From NCBI GenBank assembly GCA_016648135.1, contig JADDOH010003983.1, forward strand, positions 111,755-175,754: a stretch of DNA of 64,000 bases, in the 5' to 3' direction. The notes below the pieces were generated by a model. That model ran no database searches, was not told the origin of the DNA, and was given only the letters and a program-made list of their open reading frames with translations. The translations under genes and the position numbers were made by a program. Source of the stretch: Agrypnia vestita (lineage: Eukaryota; Arthropoda; Insecta; Trichoptera; Phryganeidae). Below, piece by piece: positions 44,506 to 55,272 of the stretch; position 1 is the first letter of the stretch; each line of letters starts with the position of its first letter.

Positions 44506-44872
44506 TCATTTTACTCAAACTTGGCCACATGATTATCTCCACCAATTTGACATTTTGTACATAATTTGTTATTGAAAAATATTAACCTATAATAAAACTA
44601 TCCAAAAAAAAAAAAATGTGTTGAAAATATCTTATTTTTGTACATTATTAGAACTTCTACGTACCACCAACGAAGTAACACACTTGTTTTGGGCAAAAAC
44701 ACTCCACCAAACACCCAAAAACAACCCATTTTACTCAAACTTAGCCACATGATTAACTCCACCAATTTGACATTTTGTACATAATTTGTTATTGATAAAT
44801 ATTAACCTATAATAAAACTATACCGCCAACGAAGAAACACACTTGTTTTGTGGCAAAAACACCCCATAGAGG
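44506..44872. repeat. Imperfect tandem duplication, ~222-bp unit
   Basis: CATTTTACTCAAACTTGGCC...CCAACGAAGTAACACACTTG and again CATTTTACTCAAACTTAGCC...CCAACGAAGAAACACACTTG. The second unit lacks about 65 bp (the poly-A and GAAAATATC part). Start-to-start distance is about 222 bp. Confidence 0.8.
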
Positions 44873-45843
44873 TGAAACGCCAAGAAAAAAGAAGAAGAAG
44901 ATGACCTTCTTTGTGTGATTTTCTTGCATGTGTTAATTTTTTTTAATTAATTGAGTGCAACAGATTGTTATTTTTTGTTCTTAGACAAATGAAAACAATA
45001 ATGATATTTTGTCATATTGATAGGCAAACGTTTACGTTTAATGCTTAAATAGATACTTATTGAATTGCGAAAACAAATAATTGTAAATCACATTATCTCA
45101 TATTTTCCATTACTAAAATTCAATTCTCAGGCATGAATACTCAGTACTTAAATGATTTAAACGCTAAAGTGCACTTTAAGTCGTTAAGTATTGTCTCTGT
45201 ATTCGGGCTTTAGGCCAGAAATACTTAATCAGTGTAGTTTGCGCTGCAATTATTTTAACCTTTAAATCATTAAGTCTCTGTATTCGGGCCTGAATTTATA
45301 AAAAAAAAATGTTTTCCTCCATCCTGAATTTTTTTAATTTTGCAGGTTTTTGCGTCCGATGAATAAGTCAACGAATTATTCCAAAAATATCTGATAATTC
45401 CTTGCTGTTTCAAAGTCTCGGCATTAAGATATAATCGATCTATTGCCTCCATTATCAATATCTCCATTCCATACAAGAGGATAGAGAAATGTGTTTAGAA
45501 GGAGGCACTGAGTGCAGATATAGTAGTCACATAACAACTAATAGCTGCAAGACGGCGCCATTAAATAATACGCAAACGAAATTACGTTGTAAAATTACCA
45601 TGTTTTCTTCGTTTTCTGAGAGTCCGCAACAAATTTTCCATTTCGTTGGCGTCAGTTGCTTTTCTAGCATAAGTATTACAGAATAATGTCATCACCGTAA
45701 CATTTCATCATATATTTAAGTATAATATAAGTAAATCACGGGCCGAATTACTGACAGGCGGATGAAAGTCATCGTTGAAAGATATACTTAACCCTCAGCA
45801 TGCCGTGATGAGAAAATACGCAGTCGCAGCAAAGATGTCAATT
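44873..45843. other. No gene seen
   Basis: AT-rich. TTAAGTCGTTAAGTATTG...CTGTATTCGGGCTTTAGG at 45.18-45.21 kb is partly repeated as AAATCATTAAGT, CTCTGTATTCGGGCCTGAA at 45.26-45.29 kb. Confidence 0.35.
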
Positions 45844-46345
45844 GAGGGAAATAAAAGCAAAGTTAACAATATCCAGCTGTGGTGTTGCTGAGATAAATAT
45901 AAAAAACCTGTCACTACTCAAGGAAATTTCTCTAGAATCTATGAAACCCACATTTTACTGGAAATAGGTTTTTAATAACAATTGCCACCTCAGTTTTACT
46001 TTTATATACGTGTGTAAATAAATATTTAACATCTAAACACGGATATTACTGTCTTCGCTACCAAATAATGGACATTACTGCTTTTGTTATTTACATAATT
46101 GGATATTGCTCCGTTTGCTATGATGAATAGTCTAAAATCGTCATCAACTATCACTTTGGTATGAAGCGTTCACGTTCACGTGTCACGTGACACATCCTTG
46201 GGGGTTGATTGGTTGAAGAGGATATTGCTGCCTTTGCTTTTAATAATTATTTGGAAACATGGTTTTCGAAATAATAGAACGATATTTTCCATAAACTCTT
46301 GAATTCAGTACATTTTTAATTAGTTATCCTCTTAAAACAGTTGCA
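45844..46345. repeat. Family B, scattered remains
   Basis: AATAAAAGCAAAGTTAACAA, TATCCAG (45.85-45.88 kb) is a left terminus. GGATATTGCTGCCTTTGCTT (46.22 kb) and TCTTGAATTCAGTACATTTT, TAATTAGTTATCCTC (46.30-46.33 kb) are right-arm parts. Two phrases at 46.07-46.12 kb (GGACATTACTGCTTTTG, TTGGATATTGCTCCGTTTGC) are related. The element is heavily rearranged. Confidence 0.5.
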
Positions 46346-46361
46346 TAGTGATCCAGTGGTC

Positions 46362-46470
46362 GCGTATGTGAGCCTCTTTTTCAGACTAGCAAGTTTGTCC
46401 TATTTTTCATGGTACAGGCGTTTAGCTTCGTTTGAAAATAGTAAGAATATTGATGTTACACTTTTTATTA
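46362..46470 (+). mobile_element. SINE body fragment
   Basis: CAGACTAGCAAGTTTGTCCT, GGCGTTTAGCTTCGTTTGAA, AATAGTAAGAATATTGATGT match the body of the SINE at 56.80-56.99 kb; the tRNA head and poly-A are missing. Confidence 0.65.
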
Positions 46471-46547
46471 AATTAAATAGTTGTGAAATTGAAACCTTCC
46501 ATATATTTGAAGGGACTATGAAAAAAAAGCATTCCATAAACGCATTC

Positions 46548-46670
46548 CATAAACGTTTCTCATATAAATTGCTTCGTCTCTGAAGTTATCTAAATTAAAT
46601 AATAATCCCACAGTACACAAATCCAGTAATGGTGTTTTCAGAATATACATATAAAAATATCTCGACAGAT
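46548..46670 (-). repeat. Family A outer arm
   Basis: AACGTTTCTCATATAAATTG, CTTCGTCTCTGAAG, AATAATCCCACAGTACACAA, ATCCAGTAATGGTGTTTTCA: the outer arm of family A including its GTTCTAAGA-side flank in altered form. Confidence 0.55.
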
Positions 46671-48224
46671 CTGTGTTACTCATAGCTACAGAAGGGTTAA
46701 ACACGAGACTTAATATTATTATTGTTATTCCAAGCCATTCGTAAAACAAATATCATAAATAAGTCCTGCTGTCCAAGCCGCGCATTTCCAGTTGAAATTA
46801 ATAATGTTTACTAGTTTCTGTAGAGATCATTTTACAATATTATAGCACTTGTAATATTTATGTACTCACACCACGGCGCAGTCTCATAAATATTGTTGAA
46901 AGAAAATTCCTTTCCTTCCTGGTAAACAATCTTACTTACTAATGCTACGAAATAGCGGTCGTCCGTTTTAGACCGTGCTAAAATATTAATAATATGTTGA
47001 AGCGACAATTTATTACGCGTTAAGTCAGCTTACGTCGTAGGCGATCTTTTTTGTAAAATTATTTTATTTGCTGAGAAGGATATAGAGGGAAAGATGGCGT
47101 TTAATCTGTAACCGAGGTTGACTATCTTTTTATCTACTCTTTTCAGCCTAAACTTATTTCTGCCATATTTATCGTTAGATGACATAGAAATATGATGAAG
47201 CTGTATAGCAAAAGCCCCTTCGTTTGCTTACATTTAAGTGCAACCCAGGCAACACTCTGCAGCGTTATGAAGAGCCCTTAGAAGAAATATATTATAAATA
47301 TTGGCAAATTAGAAGTTAGGAGACACATATCTGACCTAATATTATATATGAGTACCTAGTTGAATATCAAAACCTGCCTGACAAAATATACTATTTTTTG
47401 GCAGATCAAAGAAAATTATTTTACATCTTGCTTATACTTGAATGAGATGAAACAAAAACTAAAGAAATAGAGAATTAAAAATATAATAATACTCAATTAA
47501 CATAAGGAAAATTATATTTGTTAAAATATAATTTTCAAATAAATTATAACGATTTATATCAATTAATATTTTTAATAGTCTTAAGTACATTTTGAAACCA
47601 ATACAATGCTTTTTTTTGGTTTGATTTTGGTTTCTGTTAAAATTTAAGCATTTAGATTTAGGTTGATTTTGAAGTTCAAGGGAATAAATATATTCATTGC
47701 ATTATCAGGGGTGTAGTGAAATAAAGTTTTCTTTTATTTAAGAGAGCAAAATATATATTTTTTATTAAATAATGAAGATTTCATATTTTATTCTAATAAA
47801 TTTGGATATAGGTATGTTTTGAAACTCAAGCTGATTTTTAACAAGCAATAACTTGAACTTGAGAATGTATTGACATTCAAATCTAAAAAAATGGTGGTTG
47901 GGTAGGTTTTGATACTCGTAGAATCATATATGTATTTCAGAGTAATATTGATTCAGTTTTGTGTAGAAAACATACCACCAAATGTTCCTAATCGGCGATA
48001 AAGGATACAATACATTATCCCTCTCAATATTTAAAAACAATATGGCCCACTTAAACTCAGTAGGTATCTAGAATGTTAATTTTATGCAATAAAATAGAAA
48101 ATAATGATAATGCTTTCATCGACATATTTCATGATAGTTTTTATGAATGCAAGAGGGCTGTAACCAGACATATTAAATTAGTTAAATAATCTCTTTGCTT
48201 TAGTTTTTAGTTACATGCATTCCT
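46671..48224. other. No gene seen
   Basis: AT-rich, single copy, no supported coding or repeat content over 1.5 kb. Confidence 0.4.
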
Positions 48225-48330
48225 CATCATCATGACTGTTGATTCTACAACTCCTTGGCCTCATTGGCCTCCTCAAGAGTCTTCCTCCATTTTTTATTCT
48301 TCCATTCCTTCCCAGAGTTTTGCATTGCTT
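48225..48330 (-). pseudogene. LINE C-terminal fragment (short)
   Basis: Reverse-strand codons read NSGKEWKNKKWRKTLEEANE, AKEL, followed by a stop and TCATGATGATGAG. This is the very end of a LINE RT ORF of yet another family (ending in a basic W-rich segment and a TGATGA-type tail). Confidence 0.5.
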
Positions 48331-48654
48331 TAGTTTTTTTGTGATAATTTTTGTAGTTGTTTAGTTTAATTTTCTGTTCTATACTTTTTATCCTTATCGT
48401 TATCGTCATTCTAATAGCATGTAAGTCAAATTTGTCAACTTCACAGGAGAAGGAAAAAACTGATTACCTTTAATATTTTTTCATGAACCTACAACCTACA
48501 AGCCATAATATGTTTGTTTTGCTCCATTATTAGTATATTAACAGTTTAAAATTAAATTTCTCTGCAAAACATTTAATTCCAATTTGTTACACGTAACGTT
48601 AGAACCATAAAAAAGTAAGATACGTACTTATCATAATTTTTTTTCTCACTTAAT
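48331..48654. other. No gene seen
   Basis: AT-rich spacer between LINE remnants. Confidence 0.3.
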
Positions 48655-48885
48655 CTCGTTAGATGCATTCCCTGAAGAGTGAGACGGGTGTATTTCGATG
48701 AGCTCTTTTTTTTGGGTCACAATCCTAGTATTGGTCTCCACCAAGCACTTGATCTCTCCACTCCTCTTTTTCACCTGCCAGCCTCTTCATTTCTTGGTAG
48801 GTGCTACAGCGCACATCTCCGATAACTGGTCCACGTAGATTGATCTCGGGCGGCCTCTGCGATTATTGCCTTCAATATTTCCTTC
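48655..48885 (-). pseudogene. LINE C-terminal fragment
   Basis: Reverse strand: NIEGNNRRGRPRSIYVDQLS, EMCAVAPTKK, then after a frameshift RLAGEKEEWRDQVLGGDQY. The last is the W-R-D-Q-V end typical of a LINE RT. It abuts the tail of the next LINE directly. Confidence 0.6.
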
Positions 48886-49239
48886 AACTAACTAACTAAC
48901 TAACTAACTAACCATCACGCCGTTTCCCGCAGGGGTAGGCAGAGAGGATTGAACGCCACACTCTTCTATCCTGGCAAACCACTTTTGCTTCGGCCACATT
49001 CATACGTCTTCTCATACAAGTTCTACGGTTGTTGCGACTTTTAACGGGGCCATCCTCAAACACTTGTTGTATCTGATCGTGCCAGGTCTTTCGCGGACGC
49101 CCTCTATTTCTGTTGCCTTCAACACTCGCCTCATATATTTTCTTAACCATCCTTTCACATGTTCCACATGACCAAACCATCTCAGCACTCCTTTCTTTAT
49201 TCTGTCTACCACACTACAGCCAGCATTGCATTCACTTCA
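48886..49239 (-). pseudogene. LINE 3' fragment, TTAG-tail family (copy 6)
   Basis: (TAAC)n at 48886-48912 is the longest surviving tail of the family. The reverse-strand frame is open over 90 codons: VKKIYEASVEGNRNRGRPRK, TWHDQIQQVFEDGPVKSRNN, RRTCMRRRMNVAEAKVVCQD, RRVWRSILSAYPCGKRRDG. Before a small deletion it reads VDRIKKGVLRWFGHVEHVKG. It is nearly identical to copy 5 over the shared part, so both are recent. Confidence 0.8.
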
Positions 49240-49580
49240 ACGATAGTAAAAATCTGCCTGAGTGCCTTATGCTACGGCCTATCCAATTCGCTCGTTGTTG
49301 TACTATTCTGTACAGGCGCCTCCTCTTTTCGCCCACCCTGCTCAACACCTCGTCGTTTCGGATATGTTCTGAATATTGGATCTTCGCGCAATCCATGCGC
49401 CTGTAGCGCCACTTCTCGAAGTCCGCTAGACATACTCTGGCCGGTGGTCCATGTTTCGCTGCCATACAATAGTATATTCTAGACAAGAGTTTTAACCAAA
49501 TTCTTCCTAACCTTTATATCAATGTTAAGAGATTCAGAGATCTTGGATTTTTTATTCAAGGCGACTCTTTCTTGTTGGAT
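49240..49580 (-). pseudogene. LINE fragment just after the polymerase domain
   Basis: Reverse strand: VRKNLVKTLVWN-like codons, LYGSETWTTGQ, then after a frameshift ADFEKWRYRRMDCAKIQYSE, HIRNDEVLSRVGEKRRRLYR, IVQQRANWIGRSIRHSGRFL. This is the L.YGSETW...W.RR...VL..VGE.R.L...I..R...WIGH.LRH block downstream of the RT fingers/palm. It is upstream in LINE order but from another family than copy 6. Frameshifted. Confidence 0.75.
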
Positions 49581-50034
49581 TCTACTACTATTGCATTGGA
49601 GCACTAAAGGTTCAATCATAATGTTGATTTTGTACAAAAATGAGTTACGTGCTATTAGAATTAAGGTAACGTTATGTTTTATTGTGTTCGAATTTAATTG
49701 ATGAAAAACATAATTGTATTTTCACTGTAATATTTCATAATGCCTATATGTTTTTAGTGTTTGTGAACCACGAATAAAAAGTAAAAAAATAAATAATAAA
49801 AACTCATATTTTATTTTATTTACATGTCATGATGAAGACACTTTTTATATTTTTGCATCTGGTAACCCTAGATACGATCAGTTTGTTCCAACAAACAGAC
49901 TTCGTTGCATTCTTTGTTGACAAATGTGTTTATAAATTCCATCTGTGTGCTCTCAATAATGGTTAAATTAGATTCTTACTCATCTATCTGATTTATTTAT
50001 CGTTCTCTGGTATGGTGTCTTCGCGAAGATGACC
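49581..50034. other. No gene seen
   Basis: AT-rich. AACTAGAT at 50035-50042 is the left duplication of the next element. Confidence 0.3.
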
Positions 50035-50499
50035 AACTAGATCAGCCATACTCAACCTGCGGTCCGCCAAGCCACTATGTGCGTCCCGAAATATTTACTA
50101 TCGGAAAGGTGATTTATATATTATATTACATGAAAAATTATATTTAAAAAAAAACACGCTCTTATTTAAGAAACATTAATAATAAAAGCTGGGCGCTTAC
50201 GATATTGGTACTACGGAGGAAAAGCGTCCACGATTTTATTTGGAGGTGGTTTTTAAATTTTTTTTCCACGTAATATAATTTTCTATTTCAGTTTTAATAT
50301 TACCCAGCGTACAAAACCACACAAAATCATATTTTGGTAGGCTCATTAGCTAACTTTCAACTCATTTTTTATGAATGCGCTTGTGAAGTATATAATTTCA
50401 TACATAATATCTTCGGTACGAAACTACCGTCATACTTTTTTTGACGAGCTCATTAACTACTTTTCACAATCATCGTCCGCTGCGAACTGACTGGAACTG

Positions 50500-50985
50500 A
50501 CGTCGGCGGCACTTTCCTACCCTTCCCGGACCTTGCGCTTAATTCGGATAATGTACTCATTACGTTTTTATTTGTTCAGAGCTGGTTGTTTCAAATGGCT
50601 TAAACTAGCGATGTGGTTGAAATACATAACAAATAACGCCGAATCGGTCGAACTATACAAAACAACCCTAACCTGCCGGTTGGCCGATGCACACTGCCCC
50701 AACGCATCGCAGAAGGTATAAAAGAAACGACGGTTCCGCTTGCGTATGCAGTACCACCCAATATTTCTACAGGTCAACACGTCTCTCCAGCAGCCAGAGG
50801 GTTCTCCTGCTGAAGAAAACCGACTCGGCTGTGCCGCATCCCGTCTGCTGCCTTTGGATAAGGGCCAGCTTTGTACTATAAGGTGGTCAACATTTCCCCG
50901 CTGGTGGCCATAGCGGGTGCCTAGCCCAGACAGTGAGCCACCGCAGACCTCCACTCCTGCCAGGTAACGGTTCTGAATGCCACCG
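50500..50985. other. GC-rich block inside the hAT-like element, with TATA
   Basis: Contains GAAGGTATAAAAGAAACGAC (TATA box at about 50716-50723) in GC-richer DNA, plus a reverse-strand open frame of 128 codons with no recognised domain. It could be promoter DNA of a captured element (for example an LTR), but no paired ends were found. Confidence 0.3.
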
Positions 50986-50988
50986 GGG

Positions 50989-51278
50989 CACAGTATAGTA
51001 AAGTATACAGTATGTTGTCTCGGCAGTGTCCTTGAAATAAATACCTACGGCCGCTTGGTAGTTAAACACGCACCAGGGCTGCTCATTGACTGACTCTTTA
51101 GGGTTTGGGGTGTCATAAATTGACGTAAATGTATGCGCGGGAGCGTCTCACGCTGCTTGCGTCCATATTTAACTGCAGCCCTGCAGCGACCGCGCAGACC
51201 GAAGTATACCGAGATTTCGAAGGGCGTCGTTTCGGCTGTTTGTATGAAGACGTAATACTGTATGTTTACTATACTGTG
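50989..51278. mobile_element. Nested MITE candidate
   Basis: Left end CACAGTATAGTAAAGTATAC, AGTATG; the right end is the inverse, CATACTGTATGTTTAC-like TACTGTATGTTTACTATACT, GTG. TIRs of about 25 bp with two mismatches. Interior is GC-rich (GCGGGAGCGTCTCACGCTGC). Flanks ACCGGGG and ACCAGGG are similar but not a clean duplication. Confidence 0.5.
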
Positions 51279-51890
51279 ACCAGGGTGTAGATGTGTTACA
51301 CCACATGTGCGTTCTTATTTATGATTGTTCGTCGAGTGCCTTTAGTGATTTTTAAGTTATTGGACAGGAGATATATAAGTGATTGTGAGACTATTTCTTT
51401 AATTATTATAAACTGATGTTGTTGTAATATATATATTGACTTGAAAAAAAAATTGTTATTATTCTGTAATAAATGTGTGGTTTTCTCCAATCCTATATTG
51501 ATCCTTATCATTAGTTTAAAAGATGAACTCTGTCATTTAAATTTGCTAGTAAAAAAATTATCTTAGTATCAAAAATCATACTAATTTTTAAATAAACGTT
51601 AGATTTGAGTCTTATTTTTTCATTATTGTATTTTAAGATATAGTTTACATATAAATAAAATCGTGTAAGGAAATACGCTGTTAATGTTTGAGCTGTTTCA
51701 AAAAAATATTGTAAAAAATATATCAAGTGGCGGTGCCCTAATATTGAATCAAACAAGTTTCAACCAAAACTCTTTTTTTTCCTATATGATTTTCTTTTTC
51801 ATTATCTTAGTTGTGTTGTTTGTGCCCGCGTAACTTGGCAAACATATCTATGTGGCCCGAAAAAAAAGGTTGAGTATGGCTAAACTTGAC

Positions 51891-52562
51891 GGACGAATCC
51901 GGTGGAGTCTGCAACCAATGGCTCACTTCAGGAGGCCATCAGGAAAGCTGCAGATCGGAGCAGATCGCGCTGGATGGTTTTAGCGAAGAAGAAGAAAAAC
52001 CCTCAAAAGTTTTTGGATTCATCAAAGGAATATAATCAATCCAAAAACTTGGCAATACCTAAAATAAGATCAAGTGACCTTCTCATTAACGGTCTTGAAT
52101 CACGTTCGTTATTCGCGGACCGCTTTATTTACGCACATATTTCACGATTTCAGTATCGAGTTGTTGTTTCAGGCATAATTTATTGCTAACCAATCAACAA
52201 ATTCTCATCAAGTATGGAAATTGACTTAACGTAGGCACTCTCGAATGCACTCGTATAAACTGAAGATCGGCTCTGGCTTCTATCCAAGAACAGATTTGCC
52301 ACAACTATAAAATTAAAGAGACTATAAGAAGTAAGTGGTTGATTATTTAGCCGTGGAATATCTATGGCTGGCGTGTCGCAGAATTATTGAGTGGAACGAT
52401 ATTATCAATTTTCTTTATTCAATTTATTTGACTTACTGACACAAATGACCACCAGTAACGAAGCTATTTTACCTATTTTACCTGAATTCCTACCGAGGGT
52501 TGAACTTACAAAGCATTAAAAGGTTAATCCTTGACAGACGCGCACTTTTTACTCCCTTTCTT
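51891..52562. other. No complete gene; possible LINE tail at 51.90-51.99 kb
   Basis: The first ~95 bp read SLQEAIRKAADRSRSRWMVL on the + strand, like the last residues of a LINE RT (A.DR..W). The rest is single copy without support. Confidence 0.35.
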
Positions 52563-52870
52563 TTAACTCGTAGCGTCTGCTTGCTTGCTTGCTTGTCTGA
52601 CGAAAAACTTTGGATCGGTTTTTAACCCTTTTCCCGTGATCAAATCGAGCTGAAAAGCTGAGCAGACTCGTTGTGACGATAAAAATGATCTAACAAATTT
52701 TCGTTTTAAAAAAATTAATAATTATAGTATAATTTTGGATTTTTAGAAAATTTATTCGTTTTTTCAAATTGGAATCATTCTATATGAGTAATTAGCCCGA
52801 CGCGTGTGAAACCTGATTCAAAGCGAAAGGGAGTTTTGTAAAATCTTGGTTTTTATGGGTTAATTTTTAT
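52563..52870 (-). repeat. Interspersed repeat family F (copy 2)
   Basis: GCGTCTGCTTGCTTGCTTGC, AAAACTTTGGATCGGTTTTT, CCCGTGATCAAATCGAGCTG, ATAATTATAGTATAATTTTG, AAATCTTGGTTTTTATGG: the inverse of 30.42-30.73 kb over its whole length. The GCTTGC run is expanded here. Confidence 0.65.
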
Positions 52871-53245
52871 TAGGGCAGTTTTATAGTTCTCATTTATATT
52901 CATTCCATATTCCCTTGTATTTAAACAAAAACGCCGAAAAAAACGTGAAATGAATCAATTTATCACAAATTTTGTAATGCACTCTCAAGGGAGACAAAAC
53001 TAAGTATTTATTTTCCATTATTTACATGCTGTAACAAATTTTTGTCTTCAACAGTGAAACAAAATTTGTATTTGATAACTCTACTCTTAAAATAAACAAA
53101 CGGAAGAAAATGGTGAAATTGACTTACGTCGAATTGGAATTAGCTGTGAACGCGAATGATATAGCTAGATTTACCATAAAAAATATGTTTTTATGGTAAA
53201 TCCAGCAATAAATTTTATACAATATTTTAATACACAATTGAGAAT
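52871..53245. other. No gene seen
   Basis: AT-rich. A perfect short inverted repeat TTTACCATAAAAA...TTTTTATGGTAAA lies at about 53.17-53.20 kb. Confidence 0.35.
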
Positions 53246-53680
53246 TGGATTTTGTCCGAAGGGGGTAATTATTAATTAAGATAAACTATAGAAGTCTCGC
53301 GGAGACGTATCTATTTATATGGGAAATATGTATGGAAGTGTTTATAGGATGGCCCGGGGCTTATGACATATATGAGCTGGCTTAAATGATCACTTTACAC
53401 AATGCAACATTCACCAATTCCACCGTAAGAACATCCACACCTAACATTAATGTTGTATATATGTTCGAAATTAGTTTCTTTCAGGTATTCAAATGAACTG
53501 TGCTAGAGACACAGATTTCGCAGCTGGTATCGATACCTATATATTTTGTGCAAGTGGAATACTAGATGGAATATAAGTGGAATATTAAGCAACATTATTT
53601 TTAATGTATGTATATGATATTCTTTCGAATTATACAGCTGATATAGGTCATAAGCCCTGGGCCAACCCAAGAAGACTTAT
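53246..53680. repeat. Foldback repeat family A, long copy
   Basis: Starts GGATTTTGTCCGAAGGGGGT, goes through GTCTCGCGGAGACGTATC, GGATGGCCCGGGGCTTATGA, TAAATGATCACTTTACACAA, ACATTCACCAATTCCACC. It ends with the inverse phrase ATAGGTCATAAGCCCTGGGC, CAACCC. The middle (GTGCTAGAGACACAGATTTC, GCAGCTGGTATCGATACC) is also found at 15.4-15.5 and partly at 59.7-59.8 kb, so this copy shows an inner part lost from the compact copies. Confidence 0.65.
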
Positions 53681-54144
53681 TTGAAAGAGGGAGAACGTAA
53701 ATTGATGTTCGGGGAATTAGAATTTAAAAAAACAACACGAGAAAAAAGGTGACTTATTTGAGGTTAGAAATAGGCCGCCGATATGTTTTGTGTCTAAATC
53801 ATTTGCTTCTTGGAATGAAAGATAGGAAGCAAATTTTGTTTATTGAGTACCTAGAGTAAATAAAACTCTAAGATTAACATGAATCTTAGAATTTTATTTT
53901 TAAATTTTGATTTATGACGTCAGTTTACCGTTATTTGAACAGGATTGTTTTCAGTGCATTATTCGTATATTAAGAATTTCTGGAATCGGTGGAGAATTTA
54001 TTTCCTGTCTATCTCGTCGACAGCCCATAGCCAATGACGATAGCAATGTATTATACATTATTTTAGTTATTTCAATGCATACCTATCCAACACAATAATA
54101 ATTTATGTTATAGATGAGAGATTATTAGATTTTTTGTACACGGA
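53681..54144. other. No gene seen
   Basis: AT-rich, single copy. Confidence 0.3.
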
Positions 54145-54500
54145 CACTAAACCAAGAACTAATCCGAAAAGTCGAGGCTTTTGAGATGTGGCTCTATAGA
54201 CGCATATTGAGAGTTTCCTGGGTGAATAGAGTGACGAATGTTGAAGTCCTCCGGCGTATGGAAAAAGACCGAAAAGTGCTGCGAACTATCAAGATAAGAA
54301 ATCTGGAGTACCTCGGACATATTATGAGAGGACCAAAATATAGTCTAAACCAACTCTTCATCTAGGGGGAAATAAGTGGTAAAAGAAGAGTAGGGAGACG
54401 CCGCATCTCATGGCTGCGTTACTTGAGGGACTGAGGCAAGTGTAACCCGACTGAGTTATTCCGTCAGCAGCGAACAGAGTCGTAATCGCCAATATGGTCG
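54145..54500 (+). pseudogene. LINE RT tail fragment
   Basis: One frame is open from about 54151 to 54365: LIRKVEAFEMWLYRRILRVS, WVNRVTNVEVLRRMEKDRKV, LRTIKIRNLEYLGHIMRGPK, YSLNQLFI followed by a stop. It is continued by GEISGKRRVGRRRISWLRYL and a tail with NPTELFRQQR. This is the classic E.FEMW.YRR...SW...VTN.EVL.R......L.T...R...YLGH..R post-polymerase block of LINEs. A fifth family in the window. No 5' half. Confidence 0.8.
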
Positions 54501-54689
54501 CCGACTTCCGGTAGAAGATGACACTAAAAGATTTTTTTTTAATTTATATCTTTATTTTAAACACCTATGTATGTATATAGGTTTTAATGTAATTTAACAT
54601 AGCACATTAAAACGGCATTGCAACATAAACATTATTTTTTAGGATATTTCGATAGGAATATATGAGAATGAATAAACTGATATAGAATA

Positions 54690-54997
54690 AAAATAGGGTC
54701 GCTCAGGTGGTTTGGGCATGTTGAGCGAATGAATGAGGAAAGAATGGTAAGAAAGATATATAATGCAAGTGTTGACGGCGCCAGAAAGAGAGGGCGACCA
54801 CGGAAGACGTGGCATGACCAGATTAACCAGATACTGGAAGATGGTCCTGTTAGAAGCCTGAACAGCCGTCGAGCTTACATGCGAAGATGTATGAATGTAG
54901 ATGAAGCGAAAGTTGTGTGTCAGGACAGAAGAGTATGGCGCTCTATCCTCTCTGTCTACCCCCATGGGGAAACGGCGTGATGGTAAGTTAGTTAGTT
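54690..54997 (+). pseudogene. LINE 3' fragment, TTAG-tail family (copy 7)
   Basis: Open over 83 codons from 54729: MNEERMVRKIYNASVDGARK, RGRPRKTWHDQINQILEDGP, VRSLNSRRAYMRRCMNVDEA, KVVCQDRRVWRSILSVYPHG, then ETA and a stop, followed by GATGGTAAGTTAGTTAGTTA (tail at 54979-54997). Just upstream is the RSGGLGMLSE-coding DNA (GGTCGCTCAGGTGGTTTGGG), equal to the RWFGHVER segment in another frame. It is the best single frame of the family tail. Confidence 0.8.
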
Positions 54998-55069
54998 AGT
55001 TATAAAACATATTATTGATGGACTTGGCGTTAACGTTATTGTAGAGTTGTTTAAATTGAAATTGAAATT

Positions 55070-55272
55070 ATATATTGGGTGAAAAAAAAAACCTATGTAA
55101 CCTCTGCGTGAGTTTAATTATAATTTTATATTTTACTAATCAAGTTTCGAGAGTAACAAAATCTTTCATCGACAGTTGAAGTATAAATCTATACTTTAAT
55201 ACTCGATTTTTCACCTGTCGATGAAAGATTCTGTTACTCTCGAAACTTGAATAATTAAATGTAAAATTTCAG
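55070..55272. repeat. Hairpin repeat family L, whole copy
   Basis: Left arm TTTTATATTTTACTAATCAA, GTTTCGAGAGTAACAAAATC, TTTCATCGACAGTTGAAGTA; the right arm is the inverse TTTCACCTGTCGATGAAAGA, TTCTGTTACTCTCGAAACTT, GAATAATTAAATGTAAAATT. The stem is about 50 bp or more. Half copies at 11.94 and 41.12 kb. Confidence 0.7.

Larger units (their letters stand above)
50043..51882. mobile_element. hAT-like element, degraded, non-coding
   Basis: Ends CAGCCATACTCAACC and its inverse GGTTGAGTATGGCTA, flanked by AACTAGAT (50035-50042) and AACTTGAC (51883-51890), 6 of 8 matching. CGGTCCGCC and GGCCCGA next to the ends resemble the extended ends of Charlie-type hAT elements. No hAT transposase is readable; the middle contains a GC-rich block and a smaller TIR element. 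Confidence 0.6.

Noticed and set aside
48886..48912. (TAAC)n as an independent microsatellite
   Set aside because: It is the complement of the LINE tail and recurs at the same place in the other family members.
50700..51300. LTR around the TATAAAAG box
   Set aside because: No TG...CA ends with a matching short target duplication could be found.
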